The position numbers and the translations under genes were made by a program. Shown here in pieces: positions 43,966-54,088 of a stretch of 64,000 nt of DNA. Origin of the DNA: Mesostigma viride (taxonomy: Eukaryota > Streptophyta > Mesostigmatophyceae > Mesostigmatales > Mesostigmataceae); NCBI GenBank assembly GCA_009746045.1, contig RPFO01000079.1:6229262-6293261 (forward strand), in the 5' to 3' direction. How positions within the stretch are numbered: the stretch's first letter is position 1; every line of letters starts with the position of its first letter. The notes beneath the pieces were generated by a model. That model saw only the letters and a list, made by a program, of their open reading frames with translations. It made no database searches and was not told where the DNA came from.

Positions 43966-44887
43966 CCCCCCCCTCCTTGCCCTCCACCTGCAGCAAGGCC
44001 GCCACCACCCTCATTAGGTACTCCATGCCCACAAGCTCCCCGGCTGCTGAGCCCAGCTCCTTGAGAAGGGTGTCCATGGCCAATGCAATGTTCATGACAA
44101 TTTTCCTGTTCTCCATGTTCCGCCAATTTCCAGGCTTTACCGTCATGACCCACGACCGGATTCCCATCCCATTGTCGCTGGCGTCCTCCAACACCCCCGG
44201 CAGCACCCGCTCCGAAACCCGATATTTCACGCTCTTGGCTCGGCTTGGCAGCGCCACCCCTTTCGAGGCCTTGAAGTGGCTTCCCGCCCCCTCCATTCCT
44301 CCCAGCGCTGCCTTCAAACCTTGCATGAATTTCTCGGCTGCGACCTCCCCCTCCTCGTCCTCCTCGTCGTCCTGATTTTCGGTTTCCGGAGGTGCCCCAA
44401 CGAATGTCGCCAACCTCGCCCTCATTTCCTTTCCGACAGCCCCCCCACCTGCCGAAACCTTGGCCGCGCCTTTCGGCTTGGCCATTTTTCGCTGCGCAGG
44501 TGTCGTTGGTGGCAGCGCCTGATCCTCCTCCTCGTCCGCCGCGAGATCTGCCACGGCCAGCAGTTTTGCCACCAACGTTCCGTTTGGGTCACGTGCGTCC
44601 AACACGTCGCCAACATCAACGTGATCGGCCAGCAACTGCACGACAGACTTCAGCTGGCTCGAGCTCCACGAGCTGGCGTCCGTCACCCAGTCCTCGGCAC
44701 CGAAGACCTGCTCGACTGCCCCCACCGCCTCTGCGGGGCTGATGCACTTGGCGAGCAGAGTGGCGAGCTGCTTCTTTTTGGCGCTGAAGGCGACTGGCGC
44801 GTGACTGGCGGCAGCAGCCCGCGGTGTGGGCGTCCCGTCCTCCCCGCGCGCTGCCTGCCCTCCTGTAGCTTTGCGCCCCTTCGGCAT
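43841..44887 (-). CDS. PAT-2 ORF1 (gag-like protein)
   Basis: A 348-codon intact reading from ATG 44887 (MPKGRKATGGQ). It has an Ala-rich basic start, a conserved helical block (KKKQLATLLAKCISPAEA, VEQVFGAEDWVTDAS, LKSVVQLLADHVDVGD), a Lys/Pro hinge (AQRKMAKPKGAAKV), an acidic stretch (NQDDEEDEEGEV) and a globular C-terminal half (VLEDASDNGMGIRSWVMTV, RKIVMNIALAMDTLLKEL). There is no zinc knuckle. By position it is the Gag-like protein of the element, probably RNA-binding, but this rests on position alone. Its last 125 bases overlap the pol frame in a different phase, so pol may need a frameshift or internal start. Confidence 0.78.
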   Translation of the reverse strand: MPKGRKATGGQAARGEDGTPTPRAAAASHAPVAFSAKKKQLATLLAKCISPAEAVGAVEQVFGAEDWVTDASSWSSSQLKSVVQLLADHVDVGDVLDARDPNGTLVAKLLAVADLAADEEEDQALPPTTPAQRKMAKPKGAAKVSAGGGAVGKEMRARLATFVGAPPETENQDDEEDEEGEVAAEKFMQGLKAALGGMEGAGSHFKASKGVALPSRAKSVKYRVSERVLPGVLEDASDNGMGIRSWVMTVKPGNWRNMENRKIVMNIALAMDTLLKELGSAAGELVGMEYLMRVVAALLQVEGKEGGGGRWPATSCHWGRRLHCQPPRLSRQLSKLPSSWTSSARLNK

Positions 44888-44999
44888 TGCTGCTCAGGGC
44901 CAAAAATGGCTCCGACAGTACAGGTTCGTCAAACCAGAGGTTCGTTTCCCCTGGCTTGCTGTCGCCGCCCTCGTGAAAAGAAAAGAGGCCGACCTTAGC

Positions 45000-45430
45000 T
45001 AGGTGGGTTTGTTTTTGTCCTTTTTTGCGTGTCATGCGGCCTTGGCCCGGACGGCATTTTTTCGCCACGCAAATGTTGCGTCTGAACAAATGACGCAATG
45101 TGGCGTTCTAATTGCCGGCAGCTTACGTAAGGCTGCCGGGGCTATTAGGTCACATATTGCGTGAGAGAAAGAATCTAGATCTAGTTAATCACTACGCCAT
45201 GAGCCAAGAAACCTAGACAGTGGCAGGTTTATATCTCAACGTAGCTCCTGCCACCTGGCCAAGAAAAACTGGCCAAAGCTTTGGCCACGACTGATCCGGA
45301 TCAGGCCGCACCGGCCTCAAAAGGTATGTCACGTGAACCCAATAACCTAGCTATAGCGGCTACCCTTCCATCTCACTATAAAGAAACTATGTTCAGAGAA
45401 CCACGATTAATTAATTCAGTTAATTAATTA
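45000..45430 (-). repeat. PAT-2 5' terminal repeat A1
   Basis: Matches 52975-53455 (A2 of PAT-1) when read on the minus strand, over blocks such as gccgctatagctagg, gatccggatcag and ccaaagctttggcc (a palindrome). It contains the leader of ORF1. Confidence 0.85.
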
Positions 45431-45573
45431 ATTAATGCACACCACGAGTCACACACCTGTAGTCACATGCAGCTCAGTATATTCACATAGCATCGCACCA
45501 TGCAAACATACTACATGCATTAATTGTATACTACTGTAGTATTTGCGTGCATGCACAGCCACATATATATATT

Positions 45574-47816
45574 AAAAATATAATTACTTACAGCAGAGTG
45601 AAATCACTCAAACCAAAGCAAACGCCCAGCTATAAACCTATATACAGAGCCATGTCAAAGCTCTATACTACGATAAGACCAATGGAAACGCCTAACGGGA
45701 GGAACCTAATAGCCCTGCTGCACCGCAAAATCAGCCCGCGTACGGCGGAGCATGATGTCAGCCATGGCCCGAGTCAGCGCCACCGACAAGCGCTGACGCC
45801 AATATGACGTCCAGGTCCGCGCCGACCATGGGGCCCGCTGGCCCTCCAGGTCCAGCCGGTCCTCCCGGAGCCGGCAACACTCCTTGAAGAAGGCGGAGGT
45901 CAGGGGCCCCATGGCCCCAAACTCCTCCAGGACAAAGGGCACCACACGATGGTGCCCGACGTCGCCGTAGGCCAGGAGCTTGGCCCGCTCCGCCCGGTCC
46001 GCCGTGTAATTAACCTGCCGTGAGGGAGGCCCCAGCCACGTGGCTAAGAGCCAAGGGCCGCGCCACCGAAACGTCAATAAGCAGATGCCGGCCACCCCCC
46101 TCAAAGTCCAGCACCACGATGTCAGGCCGGTGGTTGGGGGAATAGAAGGCAGCGCCATCCGCATCCTCGGACCGGATGTTCGCGTGGGGGAAAACCGACC
46201 GAATCATGGCGAGCACCACCGTCAGGAGGACAGTGTGCAAATACAAATACCAATTCTGATTCTGTTGGCCCCCCATGCAGGCAAGGTAGTGAGTCCCCGT
46301 GGGATCCAGCGGCTGCCCACAGCTACCACAAGGCCGCCCGGCCGGAACAAGAGGCTGCGGGGCAAATAGCTGGTGCCGGAGCGCCACCGAGTAGTGGCTG
46401 GGAGCCAAGGCGAATGGGGGGCCATGGGAAGAGCACGAAGGTACGCCGAGCCCACACTCCGCAAGGAATTAAAGCGAGAGCAGCCACGCACGTCCCTGGG
46501 CGTTGAGGTCCGCGAAAAGAGCAATCCAATCAGCCGTGTGCAGAATACCCGCGTAGGTTTTCTGGTGTTTATCGATGACGCGAGCAGGGAATGCGGCGGG
46601 AGATTGAACGGAGGCGACCGAGGGAGTGCCGCGAGGGAGGTGGCGCTGTACCGCCTGAGCGGCACGGACGGGAGAACAGGCCTGCTGGATCTCAGCATAG
46701 GCCTCCTGGATGGCGGTGACGAAGGGCAAGGGGCTGCTGGGGTCCAGGAGGTCAGGCGCTGCCGTTGCCAAAAGGGGCAGGAGCCGGCAGCTTTCCGCCC
46801 ACGACTGAGCGACGGAGCCCAAAAAGGCTGCTGGGGCCAGCCGGGCGGCACGAGTCAGACCGCAGCCACCCATCCGTGCAGGCAGGGAGGCAATGCGAAT
46901 AGCATGTGGCGGGAGGTCGGGGCCCGGGACCAGCTGCGCCAAGGCCGACTGGATGCGTTCGTCGTGGCCCTCGGCGGCCAGCCGGACCTGAGACGGAAGA
47001 GCGCCCCGGAGCCAGTGAACGACGCGAGGGTGAGCGCAAAACCACAGAAGCAGACCCTTGGTCTGCGAATCATGAAGGCGCGCAATCAAGGGCAGTACCT
47101 CAGTGCGTGCCTCGAGGGCGGCCCGCAGAGCATCGATGACAAACGCGGGGTCGCCAACCGGAACGCCGAGGACATCCAACCCATGGAGGCGCTCGTCCCG
47201 GCCTAAGAGCTGGGGCGGAAAGCCGGAGCAGTCACCTTGGGGCGAGTACACCGCGCACTTGGCAAGGGTCAACTGGAGGTTGATGTCGGCCACTGCGGTC
47301 TGCAGTGCCAGCAGAGCCGCGGTGGTGTCCGGCACAGGGCCCAGAAGGTAGATATCATCCAAGTAGGCCTGAATAGCGACCGCCGGGTGGGCAGCATGGA
47401 CCGCTTGGAGGCAACCTTGGAGGGGGGCGGCAAAGTACAGGGGTCCCAGGGGGTCCCCTTGCTGGGTGCCCGACCGCGACAGCAGGCCGCCGCGAGTGCC
47501 GTCCTCCATGATGTGAACCAGTTGGCCGGGCTGGCCGTAGCACACGGCTGTCCAAGCGTACAAGTCCTCGAAGGACTCCATGACGGCCGCAAACATGCTG
47601 GCGCGGGACAGACTGTTGAACGCGTTGTGGCAGTCGACCTTGACGACAGCGTGGGTGGGGTGGGCCTCGAGGTAGGCCTGCACCGAATGGATGAGGATAT
47701 CCGCCCCGCCTGGAGTCGTCACCCCCAGCTGGGCCGCCACCGAGGTCTCACCCGCTGCGAGGGGCGGGCAGAAAAAGGCACGGAGCTCGGGCGCCTTTTG
47801 GCGGCAGATCACTTTG
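45574..47816 (-). mobile_element. LINE-2a: 5'-truncated LINE copy with broken polyprotein
   Basis: Same family as LINE-1, minus orientation, between 14-bp copies of cacatatatatatt (45560-45573; 47817-47830). The coding part begins at KVICRQKAPEL and includes all RT motifs and the endonuclease. Two identical 4-nt insertions (AATT or a rotation) relative to LINE-1, at about 46008-46012 and 46466-46470, break the frame. The C-run mutated in LINE-1 is intact here (five C at about 46133). Confidence 0.9.
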
Positions 47817-47830
47817 CACATATATATATT

Positions 47831-48458
47831 GATTCGGTCGGTTTTCCCCCACGCGAACATCCGGTCCGAGGATGCGGATGGCGCTGCCTTCTATTCCCCC
47901 AACCACCGGCCTGACATCGTGGTGCTGGACTTTGAGGGGGTGGCCGGCATCTGCTTATTGACGTTTCGGTGGCGCGGCCCTTGGCTCTTAGCCACGTGGC
48001 TGGGGCCTCCCTCACGGCAGGTTACACGGCGGACCGGGCGGAGCGGGCCAAGCTCCTGGCCTACGGCGACGTCGGGCACCATCGTGTGGTGCCCTTTGTC
48101 CTGGAGGAGTTTGGGGCCATGGGGCCCCTGACCTCCGCCTTCTTCAAGGAGTGTTGCCGGCTCCGGGAGGACCGGCTGGACCTGGAGGGCCAGCGGGCCC
48201 CATGGTCGGCGCGGACCTGGACGTCATATTGGCGTCAGCGCTTGTCGGTGGCGCTGACTCGGGCCATGGCTGACATCATGCTCCGCCGTACGCGGGCTGA
48301 TTTTGCGGTGCAGCAGGGCTATTAGGTTCCTCCCGTTAGGCGTTTCCATTGGTCTTATCGTAGTATAGAGCTTTGACATGGCTCTGTACATAGGTTTATA
48401 GCTGGGCGTTTGCTTTGGTTTGAGTGATTTCACTCTGCTGTAAGTAATTATATTTTTA
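47831..48458 (+). mobile_element. LINE-2b: short 3' LINE copy, head-to-head with LINE-2a
   Basis: The last 628 bases of the LINE (endonuclease region plus tail), starting at gattcggtcggtt. The left target copy is the one shared with LINE-2a (47817-47830); the right copy is acatatatatatt (48459-48471). The endonuclease frame (NHRPDIVVLDFEG to ...FAVQQGY*, stop near 48323) is open, so this part of the protein is intact. Confidence 0.9.
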
Positions 48459-48473
48459 ACATATATATATTAA

Positions 48474-50172
48474 CCCCTAAATGGTCTTGCTGCCGATTTT
48501 CCGCCAAAAAGTGACTTACAGCCGATTTGTCGGCACCTACTCGGGGGACCAGTTTGCGAGAATACCATTGGGAATTAGGAAACGTTTAGCTGAGAAGAAT
48601 GAAAGTTTATAAGTTTCTCCAGAACATGATACTAGGGTTTGCTATATTTTGACCAAGTTTAACAGGTGTTCCAGACCGTCAAAGTACAGGGGGTCAGGGT
48701 ACTTTTTCACGTACAACGTGCATTCCGGAAAACGACGACCTGGCCATGGCGGCTTGCGCCCACGCATGGCATTTACGTTTGCGTTCGAATTTTCTGGCCA
48801 AACTTAGGATATTGATTTTATACGTCCTAAAGATCATACAGGCCAATTTTTGGTTCGCGGGAATGCCATTTGATAGGTGTCGGCAGCGTTCTTGCTGGAA
48901 AAAACTGCGATCAGGCCGGACGATAGAAACGTTGACAGCAATACCTTTCCGGCGTATTTTAAAGGACATATTGGTTTCTTTGTACTTTTTATGATGATTT
49001 GTAGTCGTAAACGTGCAAGGGTGGCCAGAAATCGCCGAATCCAGCGACCATGCTGCACAACTTTGGTGTGCCGAAATGCGCCATTTTGCGGCCACCGCCT
49101 GGGCCAAGGTAACGCCATCCATGCCCGGTAAAGCTTAAGCATCGTTTTCCTATCGATGTTTGACGTTTATATATACGTTCTAGCTTGTGTAGCACATTCT
49201 TTTTGCATTATTCATGCTCTTTCTTGACCCTGGCCTGGCCCCTTTCTAAAACACCCTTCTTAGATGCTTCCCTCAGTCAGTTGACCTGCCACAGGGTGAT
49301 GGTGATAAGTTTTAGAGGCTGTATGGGTTTGAATACCTCCATATATGTTTGTTATACATTTCCCACACACATATTGCATGAGTGTGAGGCAGTTGGCTGG
49401 TCTCTGTGGCATCATCAAGCATGTAACCGGTGAGTAGAAGCTTCCCATTGTCAGCATGTGCCACCAGGTGTGCTGGCCATCACCTGGCAAGCTATAGCAG
49501 CTTAGGCCTAGTTTATCCTTGCTAGGGCAGGCTGAAATAGGCTTAAAATCACTAGTTTGTTGGTGGCTGCCTCCTAGAATGCATGCCTTGCGTAGGGTAT
49601 CCGAACCACGTTACCTACGTGCATGGACAAGGTGGCACCTGCACATAGGTGCCATGTAAGTGCAGTGTGATGATGCAGTTATGTTTCCCCATCATTGTGG
49701 AAGGGAAATGTATTGTTTGGCATGGTTGGGGACCATATTAGTAGGTATTAGTAGGTAGTATGCCCACTCCTACCCCCTTGGTTGCTTTTTACCAACGGTA
49801 CCCCTATGGGCTGTACTGGGTGTAACTGCTGGTATACCCACCCAAATGATGACCCCAATGGCTCAAACTGTTCAGCAACTAATTGTTTATCATCCCTGAA
49901 GTGGTAGGTGCCTAGCTCTTACAACATAATGCAAAATGCACATTCTACCAAAAATGAAAACGCTCGTCTTGACCCCCCTGACTTTGACGGCAGTTATACA
50001 TGGCCTACGATGAATATATGTGAGGTTGTGATATATCACGGCTTAGGGCAACTCATGGACATGCTTGCCCCCCAAGGACAGCCATTGGATATTGCTAGGT
50101 TGTACAGGGGCTGGTTTACAAAATAGGTGAGTTACTGCCGATTTATCGGCAGCATTTCCGCCCATTTAGGGG
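48474..50172. mobile_element. piggyBac-like element (1.7 kb, non-autonomous), TTAA-flanked
   Basis: TTAA flanks both ends (48470-48473; 50173-50176) and the inverted repeat CCCCTAAATGG starts each end. Imperfect subterminal repeats follow (gctgccgatttt / gctgccgataaatcggcag, itself a small hairpin). TTAA duplication with CCC ends is the mark of the piggyBac superfamily. No transposase is encoded. Bases 48715-48930 carry a stop-ridden version of the module seen at 27030-27275. Confidence 0.82.
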
Positions 50173-50176
50173 TTAA

Positions 50177-50340
50177 AATATATAATTACTTGCATCAAAG
50201 TGAAGGCACCCAAGTAAACATAACCAATATAAAGCCACATATATACACATACACACAATTATGCATGCGCACGTTTACATTCTCAGTATTACATGCAATA
50301 CATCGATCGTGTCCACAATATCCACCGTATAGAGTATAGC
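50177..50340 (-). mobile_element. Diverged LINE 3'-end fragment
   Basis: tataattacttgcatcaaag (minus-strand 3' end) corresponds to tataattacttacagcagag at the 3' end of LINE-2a, followed by matching gtgaa and cataaa-type words. It is a short, older relative of the LINE family next to another ATATAT target. Confidence 0.55.
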
Positions 50341-50545
50341 CGAGGGTAGGGCAACCTTGGATTATGTCCAAAACAGTGTTAAAAACATGTGGATTGATGG
50401 TGGGTGTCTTAAAATGTGTAAAATCAGAGTATTCTGAGTGTGTCCGTACGAAAACGTATAATACCGTACAATACCGTATTATACCGTATTACACATTATA
50501 CTCCACCGTGACCGTATAACGCGTATAACGTACGATCTCACTCTG

Positions 50546-50759
50546 GTTGGGGGTCCTCGGGAAAATCCCCGAGCAATGGGAGTGCTGCTCGCTGACGACG
50601 ATGGAGTTCGTCAAGCGAAATCGTAACTTCGTCAAGAAGTTGTTGCCACGATGGCGCAGCCGGCCTTGGCTCGCGCGGACGCGTAGCCGGTAAGGGATCA
50701 GCCGGCGGAGCAGCTACCTCCTCGTCGGTAGGAATGCGGAATTCCTCAGAATTTGGCAT
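50546..50759 (-). pseudogene. LTR-A ORF1, N-terminal part (unknown protein)
   Basis: The ATG at 50759 lies only 27 bases inside the 5' LTR (50787). The 71 codons before the hAT-like insertion are Pro-rich and acidic (RIPTDEEVAAPPADP) and then helical (WQQLLDEVTISLDELHRRQR). Together with 39572-40097 it would be about 240 codons. The function is unknown. Confidence 0.6.
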
Positions 50760-50786
50760 GTTCGAGAAAAGGCGAGTAATACGAGT

Positions 50787-51400
50787 TGTGAGAGAGTTGC
50801 CCTGAATTCCGCCATGGTTCTTGCAGGAATGTTGCCTTTATTAAGAATAAGGAACACAGACGTAAGTCACGTCACTTCCAAGACTGCACGCAGCACAGAC
50901 GACAGGGTCGCAGTGCCAAGAGAACGTGCACGCAAGAACTAGCGTCCTAGAGCTACCAAGTCACACATATAGGTTGCTAGGGACGCGTCCAAGTATTCAG
51001 CTGCACTGTTACAGCTGAACTGTCAATCAATTGATTACACAGACTCTGGCACGCCTTTGGCGCGCAGATCTATCAATTGTCCATACGGCTAGTCCTGTGG
51101 ACCTATCCGTACACTGCTCAACATCAATTGTCTCATAGGTCCTGGCGCGCTACAGCGCGCCTACCTATCAATTGACCATCAAGTCCTGTACAAGTCCTGT
51201 CAACGTCCTGCGGACTGTCATAGTGACACTTGTACATCCTGTGTCCGTACGCGCCCACAGTGGCGCGCCGGGTACTGTCGGCACAGCCTAGGAAACGTCA
51301 TAACTTTTACGTTCCTTAACCAAATGAGGCGTTCAAGGTGCCGTTGGAAAGAGCGTAACAATCTCTATCCATCTAACGTAAATCCTTTACGTTAACTTCA
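50787..51400 (-). repeat. LTR-A 5' LTR
   Basis: Direct partner of 18969-19583. On the minus strand it starts TGAAGTTAACG and ends CTCTCACA, followed by the ORF1 leader. The flanking ggagt copy is 51401-51405. Confidence 0.88.
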
Positions 51401-52790
51401 GGAGTCGATCGTTGGCGGGATCCGGGGATGCACAATGATCAACGAGAAGAAGGCGCGGGCTGCAGTGAAGGGCGTCAGGAGAGGAGTGCGCGCAGCCTGG
51501 CAAACCGAGGCAAACGGGTGGTAAGGTTGGTGGACTCTACCGCGGCGTTGGGCTGCTTGGCTAAGGGGCGGTCTTCATCCCACAAGCTCAACAAGCAGTG
51601 CCGCCGCTTGTGCGCGCTGACCCTCGCCACTGGGAGTCGTTCCCAGTGGGTGTGGACGCTGAGTGCACTTCAACCGGCCGAAGGCGTTTCTCGCGTCCAA
51701 TCCATGGCGACTTTCTTGGCAGGCTGGGTGCGCAACCTGACCGACCGTGGAAGGCATCCATCCTAACCCAGGGCCCCCTGCACCTGTTAGCTACCTTCAA
51801 AGTTGCTAGAGGGGAAAGTAAAGCCGGCTACCTTGCTGGCCTACTGTCGTGGTCTTGATTCCCTATTGACTGATTGGTACGTGGGAGGCTGGCAGGCGGG
51901 CGGACAGGTCATCGTCACGAGCTGACAGTGACCCTTGAGGAGACATTTTGTGCGTATATGTCGCCTGGGCTCACAGTCTTCCGGGGATACAGCCGCCAGA
52001 CGTGTGTCAATGCCTTGATGGGGTTGCAACTTTATTATGACCCCGGTAAGGTGAAGCGGTGGGACTTGGCCCGTGGCGTCCTCGCTGGGTGGAAAACACC
52101 TGTGCCCCCCCGTGCCCCTCCTCGATCCCATTCCATGGGAGGCGGCGTTTGCACTTGCTTGCACGATGGTCATGCACGATCAGCGCCTTGCGGGCCGGCC
52201 TGCTGGTGGTCATCGTGTTCTGCCATTACCTGCGAATCTCAGAGGCGCTGAACCTCCGTGTTGGCCATGTGCGCCTCCAGCCTGACGTTCGGCTTGGGCC
52301 GGCTCAGCGGGGCGCCCTGCTGTTGAGGTCTACCAAGACCTCTAAGGGCAAGACTCAGACGATGGTGGTAGAAGATGTGATATCTGAAACCATCATCCGT
52401 CACTGCATCGCGGGTAAGCACGCTTGGGAGGCCGTGTTCCCTTTCACCTACCCGCAATTCCGGCGCATTTGGCACATGCAGGATGCGACTCAGGCCTTGG
52501 GGGTTGCCCAGATTTTCACCATTCACGGGCTGCGGCATGGGGGTGCCACTAATGAATTCCTAGAGGGTCGCAGCATGGGGGATCGACATCCAGGGCCGGG
52601 GGCGCTGGCTTAGCAGCTCCACAGTTGCCCATTATGTGGGCTTGCACCGCAGTTTGGAGGTGGAGTTTCCTGATGTTCTTCTTCGGGCCATGCATGGCCG
52701 CCTGCCCCCCTCGGGCCTGGCGGGCTATTTTGAAATTGCCCTCCTCCTAGTTTGGTTGTTCATTTCTATGTTATTATGCTAGGTTCTTTG
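51401..52790 (+). pseudogene. PAT-1 pol 3' part: RNase H C-terminus and tyrosine recombinase
   Basis: After the LTR-A insertion the reading resumes in RNase H (ARSLANRGKRVVRLVDSTAA, Asp near 51530; then ALQPAEGVSR near 51670). The tyrosine recombinase follows. Visible catalytic motifs are the first Arg in CHYLRISEAL (about 52220-52250), a Lys in STKTSKGKTQ (about 52330), H-x-x-R in IHGLRHGGAT (about 52520-52550) and the nucleophile Tyr in VAHYVGLHRS (about 52628-52655). The enzyme would join the circular cDNA of the element into the genome without target duplication. A one-base insertion between GRSM and GIDIQG (near 52577) and other frame changes upstream separate these motifs, so the copy cannot be active as it stands. 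Confidence 0.82.
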
Positions 52791-52826
52791 CCCCTAGCTG
52801 GCATGGATCGCCAGGGAGAGATATAA

Positions 52827-53572
52827 GGGTAAGGCTAGCCTTCGCCAATTAAACAATAAGTGTTCCCATGAGCATCGGCGGCCGGGATGTGGCCTTCCTT
52901 TTGTATGTGCTCCACTCATTGTTTTAATAAAGAGTCAGATGGTTACCCCGGAGTTCCACGGTAAATAGAATCGTGGTTCTCTGAACATAGTTTCTTAATA
53001 GTCACAGACGACTAGTTAATATTTAGTGAGATGGAAGGGTAGCCGCTATAGCTAGGTCATGGGGTTCACGTGTCATACCTTTTGAGGCCGGTGCGGCCTG
53101 ATCCGGATCAGTCGTGGCCAAAGCTTTGGCCAGTTTTTCTTGGCCAGGTGGCAGGAGCTACGTTGAGATGTAAACCTGCCACTGTCTAGGTTTCTTTGTT
53201 AATGGCGTAGTGATTAACTAGATCTAGATTCTTTCTCTCCAAGGTTCTCTCACGCAATATGTGACCTAATAGCCCCGGCAGCCTTATATACGTAAGCTGC
53301 CGGCAATCAGGACGCCACATTGCGTCATTTGTTCAGACACAACATTTGCGTGGCGAAAAGATGCCGTCCGGGCCAAGGCCGCATGACACGCAAAAAAGGA
53401 CAAAACCAAACCCACCTAGCTAAGGTCGTCGGCCTCTTTTCTTTTCCCGCCCACCCTCCCTGTGTGTTCGGGGGTAAGGCTAGCCTTTGCCAAACAATAA
53501 GTGTTCCCATGAGCATCGGCGGCCGGGATGTGGCCTGCCTTTTGTAAGTGCTCCACTCATTGTTTTATTAAG
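52827..53572 (+). repeat. PAT-1 split direct repeats B1-A2-B2
   Basis: B1 (52827-52935) and B2 (53472-53571) are near-identical blocks running from gggtaaggctagcc to cactcattgtttta. Between them lies A2 (about 52975-53455), a direct copy of the 5' terminal block of the second element (45000-45430, read on the minus strand). A1-ORFs-B1-A2-B2 is the terminal arrangement of PAT and Ngaro elements and is used to rebuild the full ends during replication. Confidence 0.85.
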
Positions 53573-54088
53573 GGGAGGTGCGCCACAAAACCACCACCCT
53601 ACTAAAACTGAAACATGCTAATATCAACCTGTATTCATTTCCACTATGCTCAGCAATGATTGGGGGCATGAAATAACATGTTTGGTGAGTTGTCCATGCA
53701 CTTGTTGAGGGTACTACCCCCATATATACGCCAATAATGCGCTATAAATAGCAAAAGACGCAAATTAGGACTAGGTACGCCCCAGCCAATCCACACATCC
53801 GTTTGGGACAGCGAGATATACCCATGTAGAATCGTTCATGGCCAAAACATTGGGCTACTCACAAGTAGCATCTGAGGTGTATTGTGAGAGTAATTAATTT
53901 TCCCCCCCAAAAGCACCTTTTTTCCGGACATTGCATAAAAGTGACATGAAATCATGGAATTAGAGGCCACAAAGATTTACAAAATTCAAAAATTGATCGA
54001 CAAATACGCCCGCCATGTTACAGGTCAATCTGATTAGCGGTCTGCAAGTAATTAACTGAGGCAGGTTGCTACCTGGTCGCTCGCTGTA
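53573..54088. other. Intergenic stretch with diverged interspersed repeat
   Basis: No gene. Bases 53690-53940 resemble 60-320 in the same orientation, which marks the return to the sequence that flanked the stack, or another copy of that repeat. Confidence 0.5.

Larger units (their letters stand above)
41296..45430 (-). mobile_element. PAT-2: second PAT/Ngaro-like retrotransposon, 3' truncated
   Basis: Minus-strand copy of the PAT-1 family. It begins with the 5' terminal repeat A1 (45430-45000), then ORF1 and pol. It is cut short inside the tyrosine recombinase at about 41318, where the sequence passes into a TTAATTAA-like AT tract. The 3' B1-A2-B2 block is missing. Both ends abut attaattaat-type repeats. 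It serves as the uninterrupted template against which the PAT-1 joints can be read. Confidence 0.87.
40098..50545. mobile_element. hAT-like element (10.4 kb) in LTR-A ORF1
   Basis: The ends read CAGTGTAAGATCATACG (40098) and CAGAGTGAGATCGTACG (50545, minus). They are flanked by the perfect 8-bp duplication gttggggg (40090-40097; 50546-50553). An 8-bp duplication with CAG(T/A)G ends is diagnostic of the hAT superfamily. Subterminal repeats of gtataatacg fill both ends (40112-40245; 50445-50530). Removing the element restores ORF1 in frame. No hAT transposase is seen; the interior is mainly later insertions (a PAT copy, LINEs, a piggyBac-like element). Confidence 0.88.
18969..51400 (-). mobile_element. 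LTR-A: minus-strand LTR retrotransposon, heavily nested
   Basis: Two direct repeats of about 615 bp (18969-19583 and 50787-51400) start TGTGAG and end CCA/TCA on the plus strand, flanked by the 5-bp duplication ggagt (18964-18968 and 51401-51405). It lies inside the PAT-1 RNase H region. A purine tract on the minus strand next to the left LTR shows that transcription runs leftward. After removing four later insertions the element is about 7.9 kb. It encodes an unknown ORF1, a gag with zinc knuckle, then integrase, protease, RT and RNase H of copia type. Whether the copia-like genes and ORF1 always belonged to one element is inferred: no second LTR pair was found around gag-pol. Confidence 0.85.

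Noticed and set aside
45574-48458. Twin-priming inversion as the origin of the head-to-head LINE pair
   Set aside because: Both parts carry their own complete 3' tail and a shared target copy lies between them, so two separate insertions explain it better.
40098-50545. An autonomous hAT transposase gene inside the hAT-like element
   Set aside because: All sizeable frames belong to PAT-2, the LINEs or their shadows; no BED finger or hAT dimerisation motif is visible.
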